64,000 bases of DNA from Bacterioplanoides pacificum. Its GTDB lineage: Bacteria > Pseudomonadota > Gammaproteobacteria > Pseudomonadales > Oceanobacteraceae. The stretch spans positions 310,001-374,000 of the forward strand of contig NZ_JBHRYB010000013.1 of the NCBI RefSeq assembly GCF_042648445.1, in the 5' to 3' direction. The notes under the pieces were generated by a model. The model was not told the origin of the DNA, did not search any database, and saw only the letters and a program-made list of their open reading frames with translations. Shown here piece after piece: positions 8,373-17,168 of this stretch. The position numbers and the translations under genes were made by a program. Numbering within the stretch: the stretch's first letter is position 1; each line of letters begins with the position of its first letter.

Positions 8373-10883
8373 TCAGAAACTGAGTTTTGGTAACTCAAAA
8401 TAAAAACAGCAACCCGAAGACGATGACGCCACATGTATCTGACTGGCATGGCGCTGCAATGCCACATCAACAAAGCGCAACCCCAGGCCCAACCCTTTAC
8501 TTTTCACTTCCCGCTCACCCGTGCCACGCTGGAAGGATTTAAACAAATCCGGCAGCAAATCTGCCGGAATCCCCTCTCCCTGATCAGCCACCGCCACCCG
8601 GATATTGTCTCCGCTGTCGGTAATACGAATATCCACCCGGGTCTGCTCCGGGCTGTATTTAATTGCATTGCTGGCCAGATTCAGAATTACCCGCTCCAGC
8701 AGATCACCATTCCCCATTACCCAGCAGTCGTCATCAACCGTCAGCACCAGCTCAATGTGTTTTTCCCGAGCCTGTTCATACAGGGTATCCGCAGCATTCT
8801 GCGACACCGAATACATATCCACTTCATACACCTGAATATTTTCCTCACTCTCAACCTTGGCAAGACTGAGAAACTCTTCAGCAAAATTCAGCGCCCTGCG
8901 GCTGTGACTATCCACTTTGCGTAAAAACTCGTCCCGGGAAAACGTCGCCGGACTGGCTTCCGCCTGACGCACCAGCGCCTGCAGCGAAGCAATCGGAGAA
9001 CGCATATCGTGCGAGATAAAATCAATCATTTCATTACGCGCACGCTGAGCGCGTTTTACCTGACTGATATCAGAAATATTCACCACCAATACCGACAACC
9101 GCGCACTGTTGTCTTCCAGACAACGCAGACTGATGGATACATCAAAGGGCTCAAGCCTCGCCTCCGCCGTCACCGGGCACTGATCCAGAATGGCCTGGCA
9201 CCACAATTCCGGCCACTGCAGGCGTCCTGCCAACTGACACGCCTCCAGCAACTCGAATAAATTTTCACTCTGCCCCGGTAACAAGCGGAAAGCCTGTTCG
9301 TTACGAAATAACAAATGACCGCTGAGATCAGCCACCAGTACGGCTGAACTTAATCCCTGAATGCTGGACTCAAACAAATGCTGACTGGCAGCAATGTAGT
9401 CCTGATAGCCCTGCACCAACTGCAACTGGCGAGAAAAGATATCACTGCTCACCCCCGCGCTGTCATCCTCAGCTTGCTGAACGTCAGACGATTCCAGCCA
9501 GCGCATCAACAAATGTAACTGGCGCTTTTCACGCTGACCATAATGCTGAAACTCAACAACCAGCTGATATTCCTCCCCGGCGATAACCAATGGCAGCCAT
9601 TTGCGAATATCCAGGGTCGAACCCGGCTCATCCGCATGTAACCGACCTTTTAACAGGCGATAATGACTTACCGCCAGAGTATCGAGTAAACGCTCCAGCT
9701 GCTCCCGAGACTGCAAACTCAGCTGATCCGGAAAATGGAAAACTTCTTCCCGGCGACGCTGCTCCAGCAATCGCGCCTCCTTACGAAAATAACTGAACAG
9801 CCGGCTAAGCCGAATCGCATTCCAGGCAAACGGGATTAATGCCACAGCAAAACCAACGCCCGCTATCGGAAACCAATAACCAAACTCCATCACCAGCCAG
9901 GACAAAACCAGTAACAACAGCAGCGACAACAGGGAAAATGCGATCTGATAAAAAATGGATAAGCGCGGAATAATCAACAGCAGCAAAAAAATGGTCAGCG
10001 TATTAACCAGATAACTGAACACGGCAGGCAAGCGCTGAATTTCATCTCCGTTCACCAGCATCTGATAAATACTGGCGTTAATATCAACTGCCGCAGTCTG
10101 AGTGCCCGACGCACTGACAGGCGTAAGCAAGGGATCACCAATCGAGGTTGCCGTCACACCAACAAACACTTTTTTCTGATAAAACTCAGCCGGATCCACT
10201 TCACCGGTGATCACATCAACAAAAGAATGGCGCCGAAAGGCACGGTCAGGATCAACAAAACGGATTAGCAATGAACTGAACGCCCGATAACGTTCAGCTT
10301 TGCTCGGCTCAGCAACCGACAGCGCTGCCAGAGAGAAATGCGGCCAGTCATGACTGCCATAGACATCATTAACACTCAGGCGACGATAAACACCATCCTG
10401 ATCAAGATACACATTAACGTGCCCCAGATGTGCATGTTCAGCAAACACCGAGGCTGGCAACACCAACTCCAGCGGACCATTTTTAAATATCTGGCCAAAA
10501 TAAACCGGCAGAATTACCCGTCCGCTGCGCTCGATAGAATCGGCCAATAAATAATCACTGGCATTCAGCGGTGCATTACCCGCCGTAAAAGCCAGGTTAT
10601 AGGCCACAACATCCGCATTGGCGGCCGTCAGAATATCAATCAACTCAGCATGAAATGCACGATCCCAGGGCCAGTCACCAATCAGAGATAAGCTCTGATC
10701 ATCAATTTCAATAATATGTATATCGTCGCTGACCTGCTGCCCGGAAAATAACATCAGGCGGTCATACCAGAAGCGATCCGTCGCCGCCGACCAATGCCAG
10801 CTGATATTGAGGTTAACCACCACAATCAGCAGCAAGGCGAGAACAATCAGCGGCCCATCAGCGAATAAATGCTTCCTGTTCAT
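8373..10883 (-). CDS. CHASE2-domain sensor histidine kinase
   Basis: 836 residues, inner-membrane. Order: an N-terminal helix (about 10-28), a periplasmic CHASE2 domain (about 30-275, with DDIHIIEIDDQSL and the W-D-R core), three closely spaced membrane helices (about 285-370), a linker, a PAS-like segment (about 505-610), HisKA with the phosphoacceptor in FISHDMRSPIASL, and HATPase with N-box NLASNAIKYSPE, G1 VADQGEGIP and G2 GLGLGL. All catalytic motifs are intact. Its ATG overlaps the stop of the FecR/LysM gene, and an OmpR-type regulator lies just before that, so the three form one signalling unit. The ligand is unknown. Confidence 0.92.
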   Translation of the reverse strand: MNRKHLFADGPLIVLALLLIVVVNLNISWHWSAATDRFWYDRLMLFSGQQVSDDIHIIEIDDQSLSLIGDWPWDRAFHAELIDILTAANADVVAYNLAFTAGNAPLNASDYLLADSIERSGRVILPVYFGQIFKNGPLELVLPASVFAEHAHLGHVNVYLDQDGVYRRLSVNDVYGSHDWPHFSLAALSVAEPSKAERYRAFSSLLIRFVDPDRAFRRHSFVDVITGEVDPAEFYQKKVFVGVTATSIGDPLLTPVSASGTQTAAVDINASIYQMLVNGDEIQRLPAVFSYLVNTLTIFLLLLIIPRLSIFYQIAFSLLSLLLLLVLSWLVMEFGYWFPIAGVGFAVALIPFAWNAIRLSRLFSYFRKEARLLEQRRREEVFHFPDQLSLQSREQLERLLDTLAVSHYRLLKGRLHADEPGSTLDIRKWLPLVIAGEEYQLVVEFQHYGQREKRQLHLLMRWLESSDVQQAEDDSAGVSSDIFSRQLQLVQGYQDYIAASQHLFESSIQGLSSAVLVADLSGHLLFRNEQAFRLLPGQSENLFELLEACQLAGRLQWPELWCQAILDQCPVTAEARLEPFDVSISLRCLEDNSARLSVLVVNISDISQVKRAQRARNEMIDFISHDMRSPIASLQALVRQAEASPATFSRDEFLRKVDSHSRRALNFAEEFLSLAKVESEENIQVYEVDMYSVSQNAADTLYEQAREKHIELVLTVDDDCWVMGNGDLLERVILNLASNAIKYSPEQTRVDIRITDSGDNIRVAVADQGEGIPADLLPDLFKSFQRGTGEREVKSKGLGLGLRFVDVALQRHASQIHVASSSSGCCFYFELPKLSF

Positions 10884-11911
10884 TATTCACCCGATGCTAT
10901 ACGTAAACGCCGCCCCCGACCCTCAAAGCCCTGTTCATCCACAGCGCTGATTTGCACTTCAAAATCGCCATCACCAGGCAGGTCGATGGCATAAGTCACA
11001 TCAGTCGTACTGTTCTCCCACAGCAACAAGCCGGATTGACGCAACGACACTTTATAATAAGCAGCCCCCGCAATCGGCTGCCAGCGTAGTGAATAAGGCA
11101 ACACCACCTGCTCGGCAGCACTCAACTCAAGACGTGGCCGAGGTAATAATTTAACCGGCGCCTGCAGCGTTTCACCTTCAACCGCACGTAATGCTTCACC
11201 GGCTGCCAGACGCTGCTTTCCCTGGTCGTTGGTCATATCCAGGCCACCTTCAAGCAATTCCGTCACCATCACCGCTTTGCCGCTCTCTTCGGCTAGACCA
11301 ACCCGAAATTCTGTGCCGCGCACCGCCGCCACAGCAGCGGGTGTGGCGATATCAAAACGGCTTTCCAGACCCCGTAATTTTTCCACACTGGCTTTGACCC
11401 GCCCCTTCAGCAAACGAAGCTGAGTATTGGCAATGCCACCACGCTGGTAATAGCGCAACCCCTGCATTCGCACCGCACTGTTCGGTTTCAGCAACAAACG
11501 TGAATCGTCCGCAAATTTAATCATAGCGCTGCCGTTACGCGCGGTAATGGTATCAAACTGGGATAACTGATCCCCCACTGTCACCGGCTTTTCTCCTTCC
11601 TCACCATCGCGCAACACCTTAACTTCCCCCTGCACAGCAATGACCAGCGCCTGAGCCAGAGAAGGCTTCAGCCAGGCCTTCGGTATCCGCACAATGGTAT
11701 CCGGCGGCAGATACTTTGGTGTTTTTATCTGGTTATAATCCACCAGCTTGCGCCAGCACTGGCTATCGGCAACGTAGTTTTTGCAGATATCCCAGATGGT
11801 GTCGTTCACTTTTACCTGGTACAGCCAATCATCCTGATCCTGCTCTGCCAGTGAAAACAACGGGAACAACAGTGACAAAAACAGCAGCGGCTGCAAAAAA
11901 ATACGCATCAT
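10883..11911 (-). CDS. periplasmic FecR-domain protein with LysM-like N-terminus
   Basis: 342 residues. Sec signal peptide (about 1-22, ending SLA), then a LysM-like segment (YQVKVNDTIWDICKNYVADS, about 30-80), then a FecR domain (about 95-240; ALVIAVQGEVKVLR, FATPAAVAAVRGTEFRV-like core), then a C-terminal Ig/fibronectin-like region. FecR domains often relay or modulate envelope signals; the LysM-like part could bind peptidoglycan. Sandwiched between the response regulator (3 bp gap) and the CHASE2 kinase (1 bp overlap), so it probably modulates that kinase in the periplasm. There is no FecI-type sigma factor nearby, so it is not a classical iron regulator. Confidence 0.87.
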   Translation of the reverse strand: MMRIFLQPLLFLSLLFPLFSLAEQDQDDWLYQVKVNDTIWDICKNYVADSQCWRKLVDYNQIKTPKYLPPDTIVRIPKAWLKPSLAQALVIAVQGEVKVLRDGEEGEKPVTVGDQLSQFDTITARNGSAMIKFADDSRLLLKPNSAVRMQGLRYYQRGGIANTQLRLLKGRVKASVEKLRGLESRFDIATPAAVAAVRGTEFRVGLAEESGKAVMVTELLEGGLDMTNDQGKQRLAAGEALRAVEGETLQAPVKLLPRPRLELSAAEQVVLPYSLRWQPIAGAAYYKVSLRQSGLLLWENSTTDVTYAIDLPGDGDFEVQISAVDEQGFEGRGRRLRIASGE

Positions 11912-11914
11912 AAT

Positions 11915-12610
11915 TTATCCGTGATCAATCCGTTCCAGCCGATAGCCATGCTGATAGATGGTTTTAATGCGAAAGCCGCTGGCCGGGGTAATCGCCAGTG
12001 CTTTACGCACCCGGCTGATATGCACATCAACGGTCCGGGTATTTAAATCCGACGACACTCCCCACACAGCATCCAGTAAAAAGCTGCGTGACATAATACG
12101 TCCGATGTTGTCGAACAGGCAGGTCGCCAACTCAAAGTCTTTATCGGTCATATCCACCTGGCGGCCATCACAAAATGCCTGCCGATTCTGTAAGTCAAAG
12201 CGATACGGCCCCTGCTCAATAATCCGGCCATCACCTTCTTTTGGCCCCTGAATACGGCGTAATAACGCTGATAAACGTGCTTTCAGCTCAATTTTCAGCA
12301 GTGGTTTACGCATATAGTCGTCAGCACCCAACTCCAGTGCCGTAACAACATCTTCTTCACTGTCGCGCATCGAACAAAACAGCACCGGTAAATCATGGTG
12401 GTATTTTTCGCGAATCTGACGCAACGCCTCAGTACCCGGCATATCCGGCAACTCCCAGTCGAGCAGAGCAGCATCAAAATTACGGTCTTTTAAGCGCTTC
12501 AACAGCGCCTGGGCATGAGTGAAGTGCTCGTATTCAAAACCAAACTCTTCGAACCAGGCAGTGACATTGGCGGCCTGATCCAGGTCATCTTCAAGAAAAG
12601 CAATTAACAC
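11915..12610 (-). CDS. OmpR/PhoB-family response regulator
   Basis: 231 residues. Receiver domain (1-120) with acidic pair EDD at 7-9, phosphoacceptor D51 in LLDWELPD, and the switch Lys in MRKPL; winged-helix output domain (about 130-228) with DVHISRVRKAL recognition helix and the terminal hairpin TIYQHGYRLE. It is first in the regulator-FecR-CHASE2 kinase unit, so that kinase is the likely partner. It follows the TSP3/OmpA gene by 9 bp and may be co-transcribed with it. Targets unknown. Confidence 0.93.
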   Translation of the reverse strand: MLIAFLEDDLDQAANVTAWFEEFGFEYEHFTHAQALLKRLKDRNFDAALLDWELPDMPGTEALRQIREKYHHDLPVLFCSMRDSEEDVVTALELGADDYMRKPLLKIELKARLSALLRRIQGPKEGDGRIIEQGPYRFDLQNRQAFCDGRQVDMTDKDFELATCLFDNIGRIMSRSFLLDAVWGVSSDLNTRTVDVHISRVRKALAITPASGFRIKTIYQHGYRLERIDHG

Positions 12611-12619
12611 ACAACACCT

Positions 12620-14977
12620 CTATTCATTGGTTCCGGTGAGAATAAACTCTACCCGGCGATTCTGCTCACGACCTTCCGCCGTAGCATTATTGGCCAGCGG
12701 CTTTCTCTCTCCCAAGCCCAGCGCACTCAGACGCTGCGGGGCAATCCCCCGGCGGATCAGCTGCTGCACAACCGCTTCAGCCCGCATCTGAGACAAACGG
12801 CGATTATAATGATCGCTGCCACGGCTGTCGGTATGCACCCTCACCTGCAGGCGTAATTTTGCAACCATTTGCATCTGCCGCTGCACAGCATCAGCCAGAA
12901 TGGCCAACTGCTCACGGGCCGGAGCGGTCAACCGCGCACTGGCCGCCTCAAAACGAATGACGTCAATGACTCCCTGAAACGGCGCACAGCCATCCGCATC
13001 AATAACAAAACCATCTGCCGGCGGAGTATTCAGGCAGAGATCCTGATCATCCAGCACCCCATCCTGATCGGAGTCCAGCACATAAGGTTCAATAACAGCC
13101 ACTCTGCCCGATCCCGGCGGCGGCAGGTCACTGAACATCAGGCGATTGTCCTCTTTTGGCAAGGCATACACCAACCGCTGCTGGCGACCAAAACGCTTAC
13201 TGACCACCAGACTTAATAAACGGGCATCCTGAGCAAAAGAATCCAGCTGCAGTGCAACGCTGAAGTTATGCGCTAAATACAACTCCAGGCCCGCACCCAG
13301 TGCCAGCTGCACAGCGGACTGCTGACGATAATCCAGCTGACTGGCTGTATTACTCAGCTGATTCAGACCAGCACGCGCCGTCAATGCCAGACTCCCTGGT
13401 AAACGCTCCCCCCCCAGCAACCAATAATTACCGCTCACCCCGGCACCATAGCTGGCATAACTCAATTCTCCCTTAGGAGACAGCTTAGCTTGCCCAAGGT
13501 CGGCATAATACGCATCCAATGACCAGTCGTGATTGATATCCAGTCCCGCAGCCACACGATATCCCCAGTCACCACGACGCTGAATAGCATACAAACTTCC
13601 GCTGGTATCCGGTTCTAACTGACTGCGCCCCATCCCGGCTGACACATACCAGCCATCAAACAGTGCTTCGTCATCGGCAGAGCCTGCGTCCGCGACACGC
13701 ACCCAACACAACAATGGTGCCAGCAACAATAACCACCAGACGGCACCACCATGACCAACCCCGGTTTTTAACTCACCATAATCCGGTTCAGGCGGCGGCG
13801 GTGGCCAGGAATCTCTGTCGACATAGTCGTAAATACCATCGCCATTACTGTCGAGGCACTGTGGCCACTGCGGACATTCCAGCGCATCCGCAACCCCATC
13901 GTCATCACTGTCTCCGCCGGCACCATTGCCGTTCAAACGGCCATCGAAGTCGACCACATCCGGGATACCATCGCCATCGGTGTCCCGGCGATGATCGGGA
14001 TTAAAGGGCTCAGAACGTTCGTCTTTATCAAGAATGTCATCACCATCCGAGTCAAGGTCCAGATAGTCAGCAATACCGTCCTGATCGGTATCCAGCGCCT
14101 GCTGCTGCGGATTGGTTAATAAATCAAAACCAGGGGCTTCTATGCGATCAGGTATGCCGTCGTCATCGCTATCGAGGTTACTGTCGAGGTAATCCGGCTT
14201 ACCGTCGGTATCACTGTCCGGGCAGGCTGGCCAGGATGAACATTCCTCTTTGTCACTGATACCATCCTGATCGCTGTCACCGCCCACCAGGTTGCCGAAA
14301 GCGCCACGATCATCAATATCATAAACATCTGGAATACCATCACCATCCGTGTCAGCGGCGGGCGACCCATCCTGGTTTTTTAAACACTTACCTTCTTTAT
14401 CCCGCGTAAAACATTCATCTTCGTCAGGGATAGCGTCATTGTCAGCATCAGTATCGCGATAGTCGGCCCAGCCATCACCATCAATATCAAGGGGATTACT
14501 GACCAGCTGATCAGCATTACCAGCGATGTGATCAGCTTCAAAGTCGTCCGATAAACCGTCGTTATCCGAATCCGGGTCGCGATAATCATAAGCACCGTCA
14601 CTATCGGTGTTACGACAGGGAAAAGCGCCACATTCAATTTTGTCATCAATGCCGTCGCCGTCAGAATCACCCGGGCCCGGGCCATCATCATCCGGGTCCA
14701 GATAATCCGGCACACCATCATTATCCTGATCCATGGTTGCGGCATCATAACGCCAGTCCGCGTTAGTCAGCTCACCAACACCTTCGTTTTCATCCGAGAT
14801 GCCATCACTATCAGAATCCAGTCCTGCACGAGGAGCCGGCATACAAACTTCCGACGGCTCTCTGTAGCCGCTGTTGCAAATGCCATCAGCATTATCATCC
14901 AGATTAAGCGGCGTCTCGTTAGCCTGACCATTCAGGGCCGCACAACACGCCATTGCCACAAAGAGTTTTCTGAACAC
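12620..14977 (-). CDS. thrombospondin-type-3 repeat / OmpA-family outer-membrane protein
   Basis: 785 residues from the GTG at 14977 (AAGG upstream; gives a signal peptide FRKLFVAMACCAALNGQA). Order: many Ca-binding DSDGDGI-type TSP3 repeats (about 30-400); a Gly-Gly plus hydrophobic segment GHGGAVWWLLLLAPLLCWVR (about 405-428); an outer-membrane beta-barrel-like domain (about 435-650, FDGWYVSAGMGR); another short TSP3 stretch; and a C-terminal OmpA peptidoglycan-binding domain (about 665-783, VRVHTDSRGSDHYNRRLS). The internal hydrophobic segment resembles a GlyGly-CTERM sorting signal, which is normally terminal, followed by what looks like a second mature start. A fusion of two genes is likely. 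An ATG at 15067 is also open but adds residues without a signal-peptide pattern. Confidence 0.85.
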   Translation of the reverse strand: MFRKLFVAMACCAALNGQANETPLNLDDNADGICNSGYREPSEVCMPAPRAGLDSDSDGISDENEGVGELTNADWRYDAATMDQDNDGVPDYLDPDDDGPGPGDSDGDGIDDKIECGAFPCRNTDSDGAYDYRDPDSDNDGLSDDFEADHIAGNADQLVSNPLDIDGDGWADYRDTDADNDAIPDEDECFTRDKEGKCLKNQDGSPAADTDGDGIPDVYDIDDRGAFGNLVGGDSDQDGISDKEECSSWPACPDSDTDGKPDYLDSNLDSDDDGIPDRIEAPGFDLLTNPQQQALDTDQDGIADYLDLDSDGDDILDKDERSEPFNPDHRRDTDGDGIPDVVDFDGRLNGNGAGGDSDDDGVADALECPQWPQCLDSNGDGIYDYVDRDSWPPPPPEPDYGELKTGVGHGGAVWWLLLLAPLLCWVRVADAGSADDEALFDGWYVSAGMGRSQLEPDTSGSLYAIQRRGDWGYRVAAGLDINHDWSLDAYYADLGQAKLSPKGELSYASYGAGVSGNYWLLGGERLPGSLALTARAGLNQLSNTASQLDYRQQSAVQLALGAGLELYLAHNFSVALQLDSFAQDARLLSLVVSKRFGRQQRLVYALPKEDNRLMFSDLPPPGSGRVAVIEPYVLDSDQDGVLDDQDLCLNTPPADGFVIDADGCAPFQGVIDVIRFEAASARLTAPAREQLAILADAVQRQMQMVAKLRLQVRVHTDSRGSDHYNRRLSQMRAEAVVQQLIRRGIAPQRLSALGLGERKPLANNATAEGREQNRRVEFILTGTNE

Positions 14978-15191
14978 GCAATACCAACCTTTTGTTACAA
15001 CCCGGCCACACAGGTAACAAGCCAGGATTTTATGTCGATAAACCGATAGTAATACAACCGGATGCAAACAAACGAATGGCGCAGTTTATCATACAGTTAC
15101 GCTTTACAAGCGTTCCAATCATGTCTGAACCACAAAGTTACACAAGCGGCTGAGATAACAAGATAAAAGGCAATGGATAACAAGCGCGCAT

Positions 15192-15216
15192 AAAAAAAGC
15201 GGCCCGTAGGCCGCTT
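15192..15216 (-). terminator. Rho-independent terminator of aceA
   Basis: An 8-bp stem AAGCGGCC/GGCCGCTT (15197-15204 with 15209-15216), 4-nt loop, and a seven-T run on the minus strand, 24 bp past the aceA stop. Confidence 0.93.
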
Positions 15217-15239
15217 CTTTAAGAACAACTAATCAGATC

Positions 15240-16835
15240 TTAAGAGAACTGGTTAGAAGTGTTCTTAGCACCACCGGCTTTCAGAGCGTTCTCACCAGCA
15301 AAGTATTCTTTGTGGTCGTCGCCCATGTCGGAGCCAGCCATGTTCTGGTGCTTAACGCAAGCGATACCTTGACGGATCTCTTTACGCTGTACGCCTTCAA
15401 CATAACCCAGCATACCCTGGTCACCGAAGTACTCTTTAGCCAGGTTGTCCACAGACAGTGCAGTCGTGTGGTAAGTCGGCAGAGTGATCAGGTGGTGGAA
15501 TACGTTCGCTTCGCGAGAAGTATCCGCCTGGAAGGTCTTAACGCGAGCGTCAGCAGCAGCAGACAGCTCAGAGTCGTCGTATTCAGCAGACATCAGGTTT
15601 GCACGATCGTATGCAGAAACGTCTTTACCTTCAGCTTCCCATGCATCATAGGTTTGCTGACGGAAGTTCAGCGTCCAGTTGAATGATGGAGAGTTGTTGT
15701 AAACCAGTTTCGCATCTGGGTGTACTTTACGTACTTCGTCCATCATGCCTTTGATTTCGTGTACTGTCGGTACTGCAGTTTCGATCCACAGCAGGTCAGC
15801 ACCAGCGTTGATAGCTTCGATACAGTCGAATACGCAACGCTCGTGGCCAGTGCCCTGACGGAACTGGTACAGACCAGAAGGCAGACGCTTAGGACGAACC
15901 AGCTTGCCGTCACGGTTCAGCAGTACGTCGCCGTTCTTAACGTCTTCAACGTTAACTTCTTCAACGTCCAGGAATGAGTTGTAAACGTCACCCTGATCGC
16001 CTTTCTCACGAACAACAGCGATTTCTTTAGTCAGGCCTGCGCCTTCAGAGTCAGTACGTGCAACGATAACACCGTCGTCAACGCCCAGCTCCAGGAATGC
16101 GTAACGCAGAGCGCGCAGCTTAGCGTGGAAGTCAGCGTGTGGAACGGTCACTTTACCGTCCTGGTGACCACATTGCTTCTCGTCAGCAACCTGGTTTTCG
16201 ATCTGCAGGCAGCAAGCACCCGCTTCGATCATTTGCTTAGCCATCAGGTAAGTGGCTTCAGCGTTACCGAAACCAGCATCGATATCAGCAATGATAGGCA
16301 CGATGTGAGTTTCGTAGTTGTCGATCTGAGCTTGCAGTTCAGCTTCTTTAGCCGCATCGCCAGCTTCACGAGCCGCATCAACAGCACGGAACAGACCACC
16401 CAGTTCACGAGCGTCAGCCTGACGCAGGAAGGTGTACAGTTCGTTAACCAGAGACGCTACTGCAGTTTTCTCGTGCATAGATTGGTCAGGCAGAGGACCG
16501 AACTCAGAACGCAGAGCCGCAACCATCCAGCCAGACAGGTACAGGTAACGACGCTTAGTAGTACCGAAATGCTTTTTGATAGAGATCAGCTTTTGCTGAC
16601 CTACGAAACCGTGCCAGCAACCCAGAGACTGAGTGTACAGAGACTTGTCTTTGTCGAACGCTGCCATGTCTTCACGCATGATTTTGGCAGTGTAACGAGC
16701 GATATCCAGACCAGTTTGGAATTTGTTCTGAGCGCGCATGCGAGCTGCAGATTCTGGGTTAATAGCGTCCCAAGGGCTACCAGCTGCTTCTTTCAGCGCT
16801 GATACCGCTTTGATGTCGTCTTGATAAGCTGACAT
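15240..16835 (-). CDS. aceA: isocitrate lyase
   Basis: 531 residues, cytoplasmic; cleaves isocitrate to glyoxylate and succinate, allowing growth on acetate, fatty acids or alkanes. It is the long Pseudomonas-type form, not the 430-residue E. coli type. The catalytic loop reads EKQCGHQDG, where the E. coli type has KKCGH; the metal-binding IADIDAGFGN and the C-terminal SPSFNWT motif are present. It stands alone, with its own terminator, and a 22-bp imperfect palindrome lies about 105 bp upstream of the start. The glyoxylate shunt fits a hydrocarbon or fatty-acid user, which is inference. Confidence 0.95.
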   Translation of the reverse strand: MSAYQDDIKAVSALKEAAGSPWDAINPESAARMRAQNKFQTGLDIARYTAKIMREDMAAFDKDKSLYTQSLGCWHGFVGQQKLISIKKHFGTTKRRYLYLSGWMVAALRSEFGPLPDQSMHEKTAVASLVNELYTFLRQADARELGGLFRAVDAAREAGDAAKEAELQAQIDNYETHIVPIIADIDAGFGNAEATYLMAKQMIEAGACCLQIENQVADEKQCGHQDGKVTVPHADFHAKLRALRYAFLELGVDDGVIVARTDSEGAGLTKEIAVVREKGDQGDVYNSFLDVEEVNVEDVKNGDVLLNRDGKLVRPKRLPSGLYQFRQGTGHERCVFDCIEAINAGADLLWIETAVPTVHEIKGMMDEVRKVHPDAKLVYNNSPSFNWTLNFRQQTYDAWEAEGKDVSAYDRANLMSAEYDDSELSAAADARVKTFQADTSREANVFHHLITLPTYHTTALSVDNLAKEYFGDQGMLGYVEGVQRKEIRQGIACVKHQNMAGSDMGDDHKEYFAGENALKAGGAKNTSNQFS

Positions 16836-16939
16836 GAGTCAATCCTTCAAAGTGGGTTGTTGGAGATATCGGCATTTCCCGGCATGGGCGAATGCTAACT
16901 GCAGCGAATACTAGAGAGTTCCCCCCCATAATTGAAATC

Positions 16940-16961
16940 AATAGTATGTATACCTACTATT
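16940..16961. promoter_or_regulatory. candidate operator upstream of aceA
   Basis: Imperfect 22-bp palindrome with perfect 7-bp arms AATAGTA/TACTATT around a TGTATACC core. The shape and central TGTATAC are like GntR-family operators, but no regulator gene lies nearby, so the binder is unknown. Placed where a promoter-proximal aceA operator would be expected. Confidence 0.45.
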
Positions 16962-17031
16962 TCTGAGCTGAATAAACCTGAGAGAATGAGCCGAGACTTT
17001 ACCGATGCTGCAGAAACACAACAAGCGGGGG

Positions 17032-17103
17032 TCAGCCGAGCGGTAAAACGACCTGAAAACAGCTGCCTTCTCCAGGCGTACTGTCGACCAGAAGACGACC
17101 ACC
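17032..17103 (-). pseudogene. 3' scrap of a histidine-kinase gene
   Basis: A 23-codon open stretch ending in TGA encodes residues GGRLLVDSTPGEGSCFQVVL followed by PLG, the classic last strand-turn-strand of a histidine-kinase ATPase domain. No upstream kinase sequence is present: immediately upstream lies the terminator of the secreted-protein operon. The rest of the kinase was therefore lost or replaced, probably when the adjoining 17169-31987 block arrived. The call rests on motif likeness over 23 residues only. Confidence 0.55.
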
Positions 17104-17114
17104 TGGCCAGCAAC

Positions 17115-17141
17115 AAAAAAGCCACCTGAAACAGGTGGCTT
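17115..17141 (-). terminator. Rho-independent terminator of the secreted-protein operon
   Basis: Perfect 8-bp stem GCCACCTG/CAGGTGGC (17121-17128 with 17132-17139), 3-nt loop, then six T on the minus strand; it lies 28 bp past the last gene of the operon. Confidence 0.9.
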
Positions 17142-17168
17142 TAAGTGCTATTCATACAAAAATATTAA

